Positions 44,378-53,923 are shown, counted from the first letter of the stretch. The stretch: DNA of 64,000 bases from Neomegalonema perideroedes DSM 15528 (GCF_000374145.1 NZ_KB893654.1:1114118-1178117); one strand, 5' to 3'. Made by a program: numbers and translations. The notes: generated by a model from the sequence alone, not told the origin.

Positions 44378-45523
44378 TTACTCGACCAGAGTCCAGGCGC
44401 CGTTCTTGATCTCCAGCATGCGGAAGGCGGAGAGGTCGAGGCCGAGATGGTCCTCGGCGGAGAAGTTGTAGATTCCCGTGGTTCCGGCCAGCCCCGCAGT
44501 CGCTTCGATGGCGTCGCGGATGTCGCCCGGCTCCGTGGAGCCCGCGCGGGCGACGGCGTCGGTGAAGATCAGGAAGGCGTCATGGGCGTAGCCGCCGAAG
44601 GTGCCGACCGGAGTCTTGGTCTTCTCCTCGAAGGCGTCGCGATAGGCGACCACCACCTCGCGCTGAGGATCCTCCTCGGCGAGGAGATCCGCCACCAGCA
44701 GGGCCGTGCCGGGCAGACGCACGCCCTCGGCGGCCTGCGCCCCCGCCAGTTCGATGAAGCCGTTCGAGGCCACGCCATGCGACTGATAGAGCGGCAGGTC
44801 GATGGCGAGCTGACGATAATTGCGCGTCACGATGGAGGGGCCTTGTCCGAAGCCCGGATTCAGCACCGCCTGCACGCCGGAGGCGTTGCGGATCTTGGTG
44901 AGCTGGGCGGTCATGTCGGCGTCGGTGGGATTATAGGTCTCGTCCGAAACGATCTCGATTCCGTAATCCCCGACCACGTCCTTGCATTGCGCCTGCATGG
45001 AGGCGCCGAAGCCGTCGGTGCCGGAGATCATGCCGATCTTGGTGAAGCCGCGCTTCTGCATGTCCTCGAAGATCTTCTGACAGGCCATGCGGTCGGTGTG
45101 GGGCGTCTTGAAGACGAAGGGCCGCACCGGCTTGATGATCTCGATGGCGCCCGCCAGCGAGATGAAGGGCACCTCGGCGTCTTCGGCCACCGCCAGAATC
45201 GACATGGAGGCGCCGGTGGTGGTGCCGCCGATGATCGCGACCACTTCGTCGTCTTCGATGAGGCGGGTGGCGAAGGTGCGGGCCTTATTGGGATCTCCGC
45301 CGTCGTCGTAGAGGACGAGTTTGATCTTCTCGCCGTCGATTCCGCCCTTGGCGTTCAGCTCCTCGACGAGCAGCTCCAGCGTCTTGGCCTCGGGATCGCC
45401 GAGGAAGGCGGCGGGCCCGGTCGCCGAGATGCTGGCGCCCAATCTGATTTCGGCCTGAGCCGCCGGGGCGAGGCTGAAGGCGGTCAGGAGCGCGCAAAGG
45501 GCTCCGGCGGTGGTCTTGGTCAT
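44378..45523 (-). CDS. livK: Branched-chain-type ABC transporter substrate-binding protein
   Basis: The protein has 381 residues from the ATG at 45523 (GGGAGGA six bases upstream), with a signal peptide (ending PAAQAE). The periplasmic LivJ/LivK-like fold is shown by IRLGASISATGPAAFLGDPEAK, VVAIIGGTTTGASMSI, MISGTDGFGASM and HDAFLIFTDAV. Family members bind branched-chain or aromatic acids. The gene faces paaG across a promoter region holding a paa-type operator, which argues for an aromatic acid such as phenylacetate. Confidence 0.92.
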   Translation of the reverse strand: MTKTTAGALCALLTAFSLAPAAQAEIRLGASISATGPAAFLGDPEAKTLELLVEELNAKGGIDGEKIKLVLYDDGGDPNKARTFATRLIEDDEVVAIIGGTTTGASMSILAVAEDAEVPFISLAGAIEIIKPVRPFVFKTPHTDRMACQKIFEDMQKRGFTKIGMISGTDGFGASMQAQCKDVVGDYGIEIVSDETYNPTDADMTAQLTKIRNASGVQAVLNPGFGQGPSIVTRNYRQLAIDLPLYQSHGVASNGFIELAGAQAAEGVRLPGTALLVADLLAEEDPQREVVVAYRDAFEEKTKTPVGTFGGYAHDAFLIFTDAVARAGSTEPGDIRDAIEATAGLAGTTGIYNFSAEDHLGLDLSAFRMLEIKNGAWTLVE

Positions 45524-45821
45524 GGCTGTCCTCCCTGAAGTCCGGCCTGAAGTCCGGTTTTTTGATTCGTTCGCGTCCCGGCCGCGGACCTTCGGGGCCG
45601 GGCGGGGCGCGCGACGCGCGAGGCGGGATTCGCCGTCGAGGCGATCCGACCGAGGGCGTCTTCGTGAAGGTTGTCCTGAATTTTCCGGGGGGAGGAGATT
45701 CGGAGATCCCATAGCCGCGCAAAAGCGGAAACATCGCCCGACATCGGCCTGAAAAGGTCGAGGAACATGGCTTGAGAGCCTCCCTTCTTCTCTGGCGTTC
45801 TCCCCAGATCTATGTTTATAA

Positions 45822-45842
45822 TTGACCGGCCGGTCGGTTTAT
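45822..45842. promoter_or_regulatory. Candidate PaaR operator in the livK/paaG divergent promoter
   Basis: ACCGGCCGGTCGGT (45825-45838) followed by TTAT, with TTG before it, is a GC-rich palindrome of TetR type. The pattern ACCGNNNNGTCGGTTTAT is repeated at 57963, before paaJ. It lies 300 bp before livK and 71 bp before paaG. The resemblance to known PaaR sites is from memory. Confidence 0.6.
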
Positions 45843-45912
45843 GCAACGCAAATTTGCGCCGATCCAACGAATAAGTCCGAAGAGGCTAGGCCAATAGACG
45901 AGGGAGGACCAG

Positions 45913-46707
45913 ATGACCGGTTCCGAGACTGTTTCGACAGAGCTCGCCGAAGGGGTGTTGACGCTCACGCTCAATCGCCCGGACAAGCTGAATTCTTTTA
46001 ATGAAGAGATGCATCTCGCCTTGCGGGCGGGGCTCCAGCGCGCGCATGAGGATCCGCAGGCGCGCGCGGTGCTGCTGACCGGAGCGGGCCGGGGCTTTTG
46101 CGCCGGACAGGATCTCGGCGACCGCGATCCGCGCAAAGGCGGACCCGCGCCGGATCTCGGGCGGACGCTGGAGACCTTTTACAATCCCAATCTGCGCCTG
46201 ATTCGCAGCCTTGAAAAACCGGTCGTCTGCGCGGTGAACGGCGTGGCGGCGGGGGCGGGGGCGAACATCGCTTTCGCCTGCGACATCGTTCTGGCGGCGA
46301 AATCGGCGAAATTCATTCAGGCTTTCGCCAAGATCGGCCTCATCCCCGACGCGGGCGGCAGCTGGAGCCTGACGCGCATCCTCGGCGAGCCCCGCGCCAA
46401 GGCCCTCGCGCTGACCGCCGAGCCCCTCCCCGCCGAGAAGGCCGCCGAATGGGGGTTGATCTGGAAGGCGGTCGAGGACGAATCCCTCATGATTCAGGCG
46501 ACGGAGCTGGCGCGCGCCCTCGCCGCCGGGCCGACCCTCGGCCTCGGCCTGACCAAGCGCCTGATTCAGGCCGCCGCCGTCAACAGCCTCGACGCGCAGC
46601 TCGACATGGAGCGCGATTGTCAGCGCGCCGCCGGACTCAGCGCCGATTACGCCGAGGGCGTGACCGCCTTCCTCGAAAAGCGCAAGCCGGAGTTTCAGGG
46701 GAAATGA
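45913..46707 (+). CDS. paaG: Ring-1,2-epoxyphenylacetyl-CoA isomerase
   Basis: The 264-residue crotonase-family protein shows TLNRPDKLNSFNEEMH, GAGRGFCAGQDLGDRDP and the active-site stretch AFAKIGLIPDAGGSWSLTR with the PaaG-type Asp. It converts the epoxide of phenylacetyl-CoA to the seven-membered oxepin-CoA. GGGAGGA precedes the ATG. It is the first gene of paaG-paaI-paaK and overlaps paaI by 4 bp. Confidence 0.93.
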   Translation: MTGSETVSTELAEGVLTLTLNRPDKLNSFNEEMHLALRAGLQRAHEDPQARAVLLTGAGRGFCAGQDLGDRDPRKGGPAPDLGRTLETFYNPNLRLIRSLEKPVVCAVNGVAAGAGANIAFACDIVLAAKSAKFIQAFAKIGLIPDAGGSWSLTRILGEPRAKALALTAEPLPAEKAAEWGLIWKAVEDESLMIQATELARALAAGPTLGLGLTKRLIQAAAVNSLDAQLDMERDCQRAAGLSADYAEGVTAFLEKRKPEFQGK

Positions 46708-47168
46708 GCGCGGATCTCAGCAAGCCCGTCTCCGAGATGACGCCGCAGGAGATCGCCGAAGGCTCGGCGCAAGCCATGTGGAGCGGCGATTCCGCCAGCC
46801 GCAGGCTCGGCATGAGCCTTGAGCGCGTCGCGCCCGGAGAGGCGAGGCTCTCCATGACGATCACCGAGGCCATGTCCAACGGCCATGGGAATTGTCATGG
46901 CGGCTATATGTTCATTCTGGCGGACTCGGCTTTCGCCTTCGCCTGCAACAGCTATAATCAGGCGGCGGTGGCGCAGCATTGCTCCATCAGCTTTCTGATC
47001 CCCGGCCGCATCGGCGACCGGCTGACCGCCGAAGCCCGGGAGGTCTCGCGCAAGGGACGCTCCGGCCTCTACGACATCCGCATCACCAACCAAAACGGCG
47101 AGCATGTGGCCGAATTCCGCGGCCATTCGCGAGTCGTCAAAGGCGTTCATCTGCCCGTCGAAGGCTGA
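46704..47168 (+). CDS. paaI: Phenylacetyl-CoA-pathway thioesterase
   Basis: The 154-residue hot-dog thioesterase has the PaaI signature GNCHGGYMFILADSAFAFACN (catalytic Asp) and AQHCSISFLIPGRIGDRL. It clears dead-end CoA esters in the pathway. The start at 46704 overlaps the paaG stop (ATGA); longer upstream frames run inside paaG and are not credible. Confidence 0.94.
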   Translation: MSADLSKPVSEMTPQEIAEGSAQAMWSGDSASRRLGMSLERVAPGEARLSMTITEAMSNGHGNCHGGYMFILADSAFAFACNSYNQAAVAQHCSISFLIPGRIGDRLTAEAREVSRKGRSGLYDIRITNQNGEHVAEFRGHSRVVKGVHLPVEG

Positions 47169-47203
47169 AGGCGCCGCGTTCATCTCCAGGGAGGAGACGC
47201 ATC

Positions 47204-48517
47204 ATGGAAGATCTGGCTCCGAGCAGACAGACGCTCGACCCCATCGAAACCGCCTCGCGCGACGAAATCGAGGCGCTGCAATTCCATCGGATGAAGCGCA
47301 GCCTGCGCCACGCCTATGAGAATTCGTCCTTCTACCGCAAGCGCTTCATCGAGCACGACGCGCATCCCGACGATCTGAAGACTCTGAAGGACATCGCGAA
47401 ATTCCCCTTCACCGTGAAGCAGGATCTGCGCGACACCTATCCTTTCGGCATGTTCGCCGTGCCTCAGAACAAGCTGGCGCGCATCCACGGCTCTTCGGGC
47501 ACCACCGGAAAGCCGACCGTGGTGGGCTACACCGCCGCCGACATCGACCATTGGGCCAATCTCATCGCGCGCTCGATCCGGGCGGCGGGCGGGCGTCCCG
47601 GAGACATCCTGCATAACGCCTATGGCTACGGCCTCTTCACCGGCGGCGTCGGCGCGCATTACGGCGCCGAGCGGCTCGGCTGCACGGTGGTGCCCATGTC
47701 GGGCGGCATGACGGAGCGTCAGGTCACGCTGATCAACGACTTCAAGCCGCGCGTCATCATGGTCACGCCCTCTTACATGCTCTCGATCCTCGACGAATTC
47801 CGCCGTCAGGGGCTGGACCCGCGCCAATCCTCGCTTCAGGTGGGCATCTTCGGCGCCGAGCCCTGGACCAACGCCATGCGTCAGGAGATCGAGGAAGCCT
47901 TCGACATGCACGCCGTGGACATCTACGGCCTCTCCGAGATCATGGGGCCGGGCGTGGCGCAGGAATGCGTGGAGACGAAAGACGGCCTCCATGTCTGGGA
48001 GGATCATTTCTACCCGGAGATCATCGATCCGGTCACCGGCGAGGTTCTGCCCGACGGCGAGATGGGCGAATTGGTCTTCACCACCTTGACCAAAGAAGCT
48101 CTGCCGATGGTGCGCTACCGCACCCGAGATCTGACGCGCCTCCTGCCCGGCACCGCCCGGAGCATGCGCCGCATCGAGAAGATCACCGGCCGCAGCGACG
48201 ATATGATCATCCTGCGCGGCGTGAACGTCTTCCCGACCCAGATCGAAGAGCAGATTCTGAAATGCGCCGGTTTGGCTCCGCATTTCCAGATCGAGCTGAA
48301 CCGGGGCGCCAACCGCATGGACAATATGACCGTCCATGTGGAATGCGCCCCCGCCCATGCGGAGGAATCCGCCCGGGATAAATCCGCTAAAGAACTGACG
48401 CATCACATTAAATCCGTGGTCGGCGTCTCGACGAAGATCGAGGTGCGCGATCCGAACTCCCTCGCCCGCTCCGAAGGCAAGGCCAAACGCGTGGTGGATA
48501 ATCGCCCGAAAGAGTGA
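47204..48517 (+). CDS. paaK: Phenylacetate-CoA ligase
   Basis: The product has 437 residues from the ATG at 47204. It is an AMP-forming ligase with P-loop SSGTTGKPTVVGYT, aryl-site region YGYGLFTGGVGAHYGAE, EPWTNAMR, IYGLSEIMGPGVA and the C-terminal hinge ITGRSDDMIILRGVNVFPTQIE. It activates phenylacetate with CoA and ATP, the first step of the pathway. It follows paaI by 35 bp. Confidence 0.96.
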   Translation: MEDLAPSRQTLDPIETASRDEIEALQFHRMKRSLRHAYENSSFYRKRFIEHDAHPDDLKTLKDIAKFPFTVKQDLRDTYPFGMFAVPQNKLARIHGSSGTTGKPTVVGYTAADIDHWANLIARSIRAAGGRPGDILHNAYGYGLFTGGVGAHYGAERLGCTVVPMSGGMTERQVTLINDFKPRVIMVTPSYMLSILDEFRRQGLDPRQSSLQVGIFGAEPWTNAMRQEIEEAFDMHAVDIYGLSEIMGPGVAQECVETKDGLHVWEDHFYPEIIDPVTGEVLPDGEMGELVFTTLTKEALPMVRYRTRDLTRLLPGTARSMRRIEKITGRSDDMIILRGVNVFPTQIEEQILKCAGLAPHFQIELNRGANRMDNMTVHVECAPAHAEESARDKSAKELTHHIKSVVGVSTKIEVRDPNSLARSEGKAKRVVDNRPKE

Positions 48518-48672
48518 GCCCTGAAGGGCGCGGAGCCGCAAAACCCGATGTTGCGCAGCAGCATCAGGGATGACAGCCGCGCGCCCAGAGGTTAAAGCGA
48601 ACGAAACCTCTCGGCCTTCTCCGCGCGCGGAGGGGGCCGGAGGCGTTTGCAGCGCGAAGGGAAGCGAAGATC

Positions 48673-49272
48673 ATGGCTCGGAGGCGGGCTCAGGATTTCG
48701 AGGAGAAACGGCGGTCCATCCTGGACAACGCGGCCGCCGTTTTCGCCGAGCAGGGCATGGACAAAGCCTCCATGGCCCAGATCGCCGCGCATGCTCAGGT
48801 CTCCAAGGCCCTGCTCTATCATTATTATCCGAGCAAGGACGCGCTGATCTACGCGATCATCCACACGCATCTCGAAGAGCTGGAGGCCGCCATAGATTCG
48901 GCGGACGACGCGGAGATGGAGCCGCAGCAGCGCCTGCGCCGCCTCGTCGGGGCGGTGCTGGAGAGCTATCGCGGCGCCGATGATCAGCATAAGGTGCAGC
49001 TCAACGCCGCCGCCGCGCTCTCCGAGGCGCAAAGGGCGGAGATCACCGCGCTGGAGCGCAGGATCATCCGCCGCTTCTCGGTGGTGCTGGAGCAGATCAA
49101 TCCCGGACTGAACTCGGCGGAGCGGCCTTTGCTCATGCCGGTCACCATGTCGCTCTTCGGCATGATGAATTGGGTCTATATGTGGTTCAAGGACGGCGGA
49201 CGCATCAGCCGCGAGGATTACGCCGACGTCGCCACCACCCTGATCCTCGAAGGGATCAAGGCCGTTCGGTGA
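48673..49272 (+). CDS. paaR: TetR-family regulator of the paa genes
   Basis: The 199-residue protein has the TetR helix-turn-helix MAQIAAHAQVSKALLYHYY and a helical effector domain with FGMMNWVYMWFKDGG, which fits PaaR-type repressors that respond to phenylacetyl-CoA. It sits 155 bp after paaK on the same strand and its 3' end overlaps paaY. The two ACCG...TCGGT palindromes are its likely targets. Confidence 0.85.
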   Translation: MARRRAQDFEEKRRSILDNAAAVFAEQGMDKASMAQIAAHAQVSKALLYHYYPSKDALIYAIIHTHLEELEAAIDSADDAEMEPQQRLRRLVGAVLESYRGADDQHKVQLNAAAALSEAQRAEITALERRIIRRFSVVLEQINPGLNSAERPLLMPVTMSLFGMMNWVYMWFKDGGRISREDYADVATTLILEGIKAVR

Positions 49273-49876
49273 ATCTCCGGCGCTCCAGAATCAGCGGATC
49301 ATAGACCGGGGCTTCGGCGCGGCGACGATCCGGCTCGGGCGCGGTCAGAGGCGTGGCGGGGGCGATCTTGCCTGCGGCTTCTCTGGCCAATTGCTGATAG
49401 ACCCCTGTTCCGCGCCTTTTCCAGTCGATCTCCTCGGCGGAGAGCGTGCGGAGGATCTTCGCCGGAGAGCCCGCCAGAAGCGAATTGGGCGGAACCTTGG
49501 TCCCGGCCTTCACGAAGGCCATGGCCCCGACGATGCAGTTTTCGCCGATCTCGGCTTCGTCCATGATCACGGCGTTCATGCCGATCAGCACGTTGCGTCC
49601 GATATGGCAGCCATGGAGCACCGCCCCATGGCCGATATGGCCGGATTCTTCGACGATCACGTCTTTGCCGGGGAAGGAATGCACCACGCAGGTCTCTTGC
49701 ACGTTGCAGCCCTCATGCAGGATGATGCGGCCGAAATCCCCGCGCAACACCGCGCAGGGACCGACATAAACCGTCGGGCCGATGATCACGTCCCCGATCA
49801 CCACCGCCTCCGGATGCACGAAGGCGGCGGGATCTATGGCCGGGACGATCCCGTCATAGCTGTAGATGCGGCTCAT
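49256..49876 (-). CDS. paaY: Hexapeptide-repeat protein PaaY (gamma-carbonic-anhydrase-like)
   Basis: The 206-residue protein has left-handed beta-helix repeats with IIGPTVYVGPCAVLRGDFGRI, VHSFPG and GHGAVLHGC, containing the three metal-binding His positions of the gamma-CA fold. PaaY acts as a thioesterase that protects the paa pathway. It overlaps paaR tail to tail by 17 bp and touches paaZ. Confidence 0.93.
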   Translation of the reverse strand: MSRIYSYDGIVPAIDPAAFVHPEAVVIGDVIIGPTVYVGPCAVLRGDFGRIILHEGCNVQETCVVHSFPGKDVIVEESGHIGHGAVLHGCHIGRNVLIGMNAVIMDEAEIGENCIVGAMAFVKAGTKVPPNSLLAGSPAKILRTLSAEEIDWKRRGTGVYQQLAREAAGKIAPATPLTAPEPDRRRAEAPVYDPLILERRRFTERP

Positions 49877-51945
49877 CAGGCTTCCCCGGCGGGCGGCCAG
49901 GTCTTGGCGACCATGGTCAGCACGTCATATTGCGCGACGACGGCGCCTTCCTGATTGGTCACGCGGCAATCCCAGCGGACTTCGCCGTAATCGGCGGTTT
50001 CGCGCGGATTGATCTCCTTGCAGGTCAGACGGACTTGCAGGGTGTCGCCGAAATAAACCGGCGTCAGGAAGCGCAGATGATCCACGCCGTAATTCGCCAG
50101 CACCGGACCCGGATTCGGCTCGACGAAAAGCCCCGCCGCGAAGGAGGCGATGAGATAGCCATGAGCCACCCGGTCGTCGAAGAAGGGATTGGCCTTGGCG
50201 GCCTCTTCGTTCATATGGGCGTAGAAGGTGTCTCCGGTGAATTCGGCGAAATGCTCGACGTCCTCTTTGGTCACTTCGCGGCTGGCGGTGACGAGCTGGT
50301 CGCCGATCTTCAATTCCGCGAGGGATTTGCGGAAGGGATGGACGTCCTGCGTCGCTTCGGCGCCTTCGATCCAGCGGCCCGTGACCGCCGAGAGCAGACG
50401 CGGCGAGCCCTGAACGGCGGTGCGTTGCAGATAATGCTTCACGCCCCGGATTCCGCCCATCTCCTCGCCGCCGCCCGCGCGTCCCGGCCCGCCATGGACC
50501 AGAGGCGCCAGAGGCGAGCCGTGGCCCGTCGAGCTTTTCGCCGTCTCGCGGTCTCCGATCAGCACGCGGCCATGGAAGGGCGCGAGCCCAAGGACGACCT
50601 CCTGAGCGACGGCCTTGTCATGGGTGAAGACCGAGGAGACCAGCGAGCCCTTGCCGAGCTTCGCCAGCTCCACCGCCTCGCCGATGTCCTCGTAAGGCAG
50701 CACGGTCGAGACGGGGCCGAAGGCTTCGACGTCATGGACCGCCTGCGCCGCGAAAGGCTTGTCCGCATAGAGCAGAACCGGATTGAGGAAGGCGCCCTTC
50801 TCCGGATCGCCGGAGGAAAGACGAACCTCGTCGGGATTTCCGGCGACGATCTCGGCCACGGCCTGAAGATCGCGGATGCGCGCCCGCACCTCCTCGCGCT
50901 GGTCCATGCTGGCGAGGGGGCCCATGCGGGTGGCCTCGTCGTTCGGCAGGCCCACGGGAGTTTTCGCCAGACGCGCCCCCAGAGCCTCGATCAGCGCCTG
51001 AACATGGGCGCGCGGCGCGATGACCCGGCGGATGGCGGTGCATTTCTGCCCGGCCTTCACGGTCATCTCGCGGGCGACTTCTTTCACGAAGAGGTCGAAT
51101 TCCGGCGTTCCCGGCGCGGCGTCCGGCCCGAGGATCGAGGCGTTGAGGCTGTCGGCCTCCATGGTGAAGCGCACCGAATTCGCGACGATGGCCGGATGGG
51201 TCTTGAGCTTGCGGCCCGTCCATGCGGAGCCGGTGAAGGTCACGGCGTCCTGTTCGGTCACATGGTCGAGGAGATCGCCCACCGAGCCGCAGATCAATTG
51301 CAGCGCGCCTTCCGGCAAGAGGCCGCTCTCAATGGCGCGGCGCACGACCAATTCCGTGAGATAGGCCGTCTGGGAGGCGGGCTTGACGATGCAGGGCACG
51401 CCCGCCAGCAGCGTCGGGGCGATCTTCTCCAGCATGCCCCAGACGGGGAAGTTGAAGGCGTTGATATGCACCGCCACGCCCTGAATCGGCGTGAGGACAT
51501 GCTGCGCGACGAAGCTGCCGTCTTTCGAGAGGACTTCCACCTCGCCGTCGGTGAGCAGCCGCGCGTTCGGCAATTCGCGGCGGCCCTTGGAGGCGAAGGT
51601 GAGCATGGTGCCTATGCCGCCCTCGATGTCGACCCAGCCGTCGGCGCGGGTGGCGCCGGTGAGGAAGCTCTCCGCGTAGAACTCCTCCTTATGCTTCATC
51701 AATTCGAGGCCCAGAGCCTTGAGCATGGCGGCGCGTTCATGAAAGCTCATGGCGCGCAGCTTCGGCCCGGCCTTGCGGCGGCCATGCTCCAGCGCGGCGG
51801 CGAAGTCGACGCCGGTGGAGTCGATCACCGCCAGATCCGCGCCGGTGGCGGCGTCGACGAGAGTCTGGCCCTCGTCGATTCCGGCCACCCATGATCCGGA
51901 GACGTAGCTTTCGAGGCGTCGCGTTTGACGAAGCGGGGCGTTCAT
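49876..51945 (-). CDS. paaZ: Oxepin-CoA hydrolase / 3-oxo-5,6-dehydrosuberyl-CoA semialdehyde dehydrogenase
   Basis: The 689-residue fusion has an N-terminal aldehyde dehydrogenase (about 1-520) with NAFNFPVWGMLEK, FTMEADSLNAS (general-base Glu) and GQKCTAIRR (catalytic Cys). A C-terminal MaoC-type hydrolase follows, with EFTGDTFYAHM and DDRVAHGYLIASF. It opens the oxepin ring and oxidises the reactive aldehyde. It starts 92 bp after the PaaC-like gene. Confidence 0.96.
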   Translation of the reverse strand: MNAPLRQTRRLESYVSGSWVAGIDEGQTLVDAATGADLAVIDSTGVDFAAALEHGRRKAGPKLRAMSFHERAAMLKALGLELMKHKEEFYAESFLTGATRADGWVDIEGGIGTMLTFASKGRRELPNARLLTDGEVEVLSKDGSFVAQHVLTPIQGVAVHINAFNFPVWGMLEKIAPTLLAGVPCIVKPASQTAYLTELVVRRAIESGLLPEGALQLICGSVGDLLDHVTEQDAVTFTGSAWTGRKLKTHPAIVANSVRFTMEADSLNASILGPDAAPGTPEFDLFVKEVAREMTVKAGQKCTAIRRVIAPRAHVQALIEALGARLAKTPVGLPNDEATRMGPLASMDQREEVRARIRDLQAVAEIVAGNPDEVRLSSGDPEKGAFLNPVLLYADKPFAAQAVHDVEAFGPVSTVLPYEDIGEAVELAKLGKGSLVSSVFTHDKAVAQEVVLGLAPFHGRVLIGDRETAKSSTGHGSPLAPLVHGGPGRAGGGEEMGGIRGVKHYLQRTAVQGSPRLLSAVTGRWIEGAEATQDVHPFRKSLAELKIGDQLVTASREVTKEDVEHFAEFTGDTFYAHMNEEAAKANPFFDDRVAHGYLIASFAAGLFVEPNPGPVLANYGVDHLRFLTPVYFGDTLQVRLTCKEINPRETADYGEVRWDCRVTNQEGAVVAQYDVLTMVAKTWPPAGEA

Positions 51946-52037
51946 GGCGTTTCCTTCTGGGAAATCTGGCGTGAGAATCTGGCGCTGAAATTCTTATCTC
52001 GCCGGATCAGGGGGCCTCCCGACCCGGCGGCTTTCAA

Positions 52038-52808
52038 TCAACCGAGGCCGAAGGCGCTCAGACGCTGAGAGACGAGGCCCTCCCAATCGGCGAGAAGCTC
52101 CTCGTTCGGCCTGTGGCGCAGGCCGAATTTGCGCAGGACGTCGTAACGCCCCGAACCCGCGACGCCGAAGCCCGCCGCCACCCGCGGACGCCAATAGGCG
52201 AGGGAGGTCAGAGCCCCCACCACGCCCTCCGGCGAGGAGGCGAGGCGCTCCAGCCCCTCCAGCCCCAGCTCGGCGTGACGCGCCTCGCGGGGGGCGATCT
52301 CGCGGAAGACCTCCGCCAGAGGCGCATAGGAGACCCGCGTGAGCTCGGTCATCTGGACTCCGGTCGCGAGGCCCTGAAGCACGTTCATGACCACCGCGTC
52401 GGTCCAGCCGTTCAGCGGATAATGGAAGACCGAGAGGCGCATGTCGCCCGCCCGGCGGGCCGCCCCGAGATCGGCTTCGCGCGGCACCCGCGCCGCCCAG
52501 TCATGCTGAGACTGATAGCGGCCCGTGTCGGTGCCGAATCCGCCCATCACGTTCAGAACGCGCTCGGCGTGGTCGGCCTTCTCCAGAGTGATCCGGCTGG
52601 CGGCGATGCGCTCCTTGATCCCCGGCGCGAAGTTGATCGACTGGGCGAAGCCCGCCGAAGCCGCCAGCTCGCTGTCCACGAAGCTGGACATCAGCCGCAT
52701 CAGCTCGCCGCGATAGCGGGCCGGGACGTTGCCGGGCGCGGTGAGAACTCCGCCCTGCGCGAGGTAATCCTCGATCTTCATCGTATCGGGCTGCGTCACG
52801 TCGGACAT
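52038..52808 (-). CDS. Extra phenylacetic-acid-catabolic (PaaA/PaaC-like) ferritin-fold protein
   Basis: The 256-residue helical protein of the phenylacetate oxygenase family is distinct from the PaaA and PaaC encoded downstream. The second half keeps a standard EXXH (Glu175-Ala-Arg-His178), but the first site reads Glu76-Lys-Ala-Asp-His80, one residue too long for EXXH. Metal binding may therefore be altered. It starts at 52808 (GAGGGGAA upstream), 10 bp after paaE. It may be an accessory or regulatory subunit. Confidence 0.72.
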   Translation of the reverse strand: MSDVTQPDTMKIEDYLAQGGVLTAPGNVPARYRGELMRLMSSFVDSELAASAGFAQSINFAPGIKERIAASRITLEKADHAERVLNVMGGFGTDTGRYQSQHDWAARVPREADLGAARRAGDMRLSVFHYPLNGWTDAVVMNVLQGLATGVQMTELTRVSYAPLAEVFREIAPREARHAELGLEGLERLASSPEGVVGALTSLAYWRPRVAAGFGVAGSGRYDVLRKFGLRHRPNEELLADWEGLVSQRLSAFGLG

Positions 52809-52818
52809 GGCTTTCCCC

Positions 52819-53895
52819 TCACTCGTCATAGGTGACGACGATGCGGTCCGTCAGCGGCGTCGCCTGACAGGACAGCACGTAGCCGGCGCGGACTTCGTAA
52901 TCTTCAAGGGCGTGGTTGACCGCCATTTCGGCCTCGCCCTCGACCACCTTGCAGCGGCAGGTCGAGCAGACGCCCGCCTTGCAGGAGTAAGGCGCGTCCA
53001 TTTTGGCCTCGATGGCGGCGTCGAGGATGGTCTGGCCCGTGCGGGGCATGGCGAAGCTGCGGGTGGCGCCGTCGAGCGTCACCGTGGCCTCGACGCCGGT
53101 TCCCGGAGCTATGGCGGTCTTGGAGACGGCCTTCGCCTTGGCCCGGCCCGGCTGGCCGCTGGCGAAGAGCTCGAATTTGATCTGATCGTCGCGCAGGCCA
53201 TGGTCGCGCAGGCTGGCGGCGATGGCCAGCATCATGGGCTCGGGGCCGCAGATATAGGCCGTGTCCACCGCCGTGGCGTCGAGCCAATGGGTGAAGAGGC
53301 CCTTCATCTTCTCGGCGTCGACGCGGCCGGTGAAGAGGTCGATCTCCTGACCCTCCTGCTCAAGGATATGGATCACCGAGAACCGCCCGAGATGCAGGTT
53401 CTTCAGATCCTCCAATTCCTCGCGGAACATGATCGTGTTGATCTGGCGGTTCGAATAAACCAGCGTGAAGCGGCTTTTGGGCTCGCGCGCCAGCACGGTC
53501 TTGACGATGGAGAGCACCGGCGTGATCCCCGAGCCGCCCGCGAAGCCGAGATATTGCTTTTCGGAATCCGGATCGAGCGGCGTGAAGAATTTGCCCATGG
53601 GAGGCATGGCCTCGATCTCGTCGCCGGGCGCGAGATTCTCATTGGCCCAGGTGCTGAAGGCGCCGCCCTCCACGCGCTTGATCCCGACCTGAAGGAAGCC
53701 TTCGTCGCGGCCCGCGCAGATGGAATAGGAGCGGCGAAGCTCCTCGCCGTCGAAATCGCGGCGGAAGGTCAGATATTGGCCTTGCGTGAAATCGAAGAGC
53801 GTCTTGTCCTCGTCGCGCGGGGCGAGGGTGACGACCACGGCGTCGCGGGTTTCGCGCCGGACGTCCGTGACTTTCAGAGGATGGAAGCGCGCCAT
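52819..53895 (-). CDS. paaE: Phenylacetyl-CoA epoxidase reductase subunit
   Basis: The 358-residue protein has a FAD-binding domain with RRSYSICAG, an NAD-binding domain with GFAGGSGITPVLSI and CGPEPMM, and a C-terminal plant-type [2Fe-2S] domain with CKAGVCSTC and a later Cys in LSCQ. It passes electrons from NADPH to the PaaAC di-iron site. It is part of the paaABCDE run. Confidence 0.96.
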   Translation of the reverse strand: MARFHPLKVTDVRRETRDAVVVTLAPRDEDKTLFDFTQGQYLTFRRDFDGEELRRSYSICAGRDEGFLQVGIKRVEGGAFSTWANENLAPGDEIEAMPPMGKFFTPLDPDSEKQYLGFAGGSGITPVLSIVKTVLAREPKSRFTLVYSNRQINTIMFREELEDLKNLHLGRFSVIHILEQEGQEIDLFTGRVDAEKMKGLFTHWLDATAVDTAYICGPEPMMLAIAASLRDHGLRDDQIKFELFASGQPGRAKAKAVSKTAIAPGTGVEATVTLDGATRSFAMPRTGQTILDAAIEAKMDAPYSCKAGVCSTCRCKVVEGEAEMAVNHALEDYEVRAGYVLSCQATPLTDRIVVTYDE

Positions 53896-53923
53896 GTGGG
53901 TGTCCTCGGCATCCTAGAACTGG

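Noticed and set aside
49930-51894. Plus-strand ORF of 654 codons
   Set aside because: It is antisense to paaZ and has no domain, signal or ribosome site.
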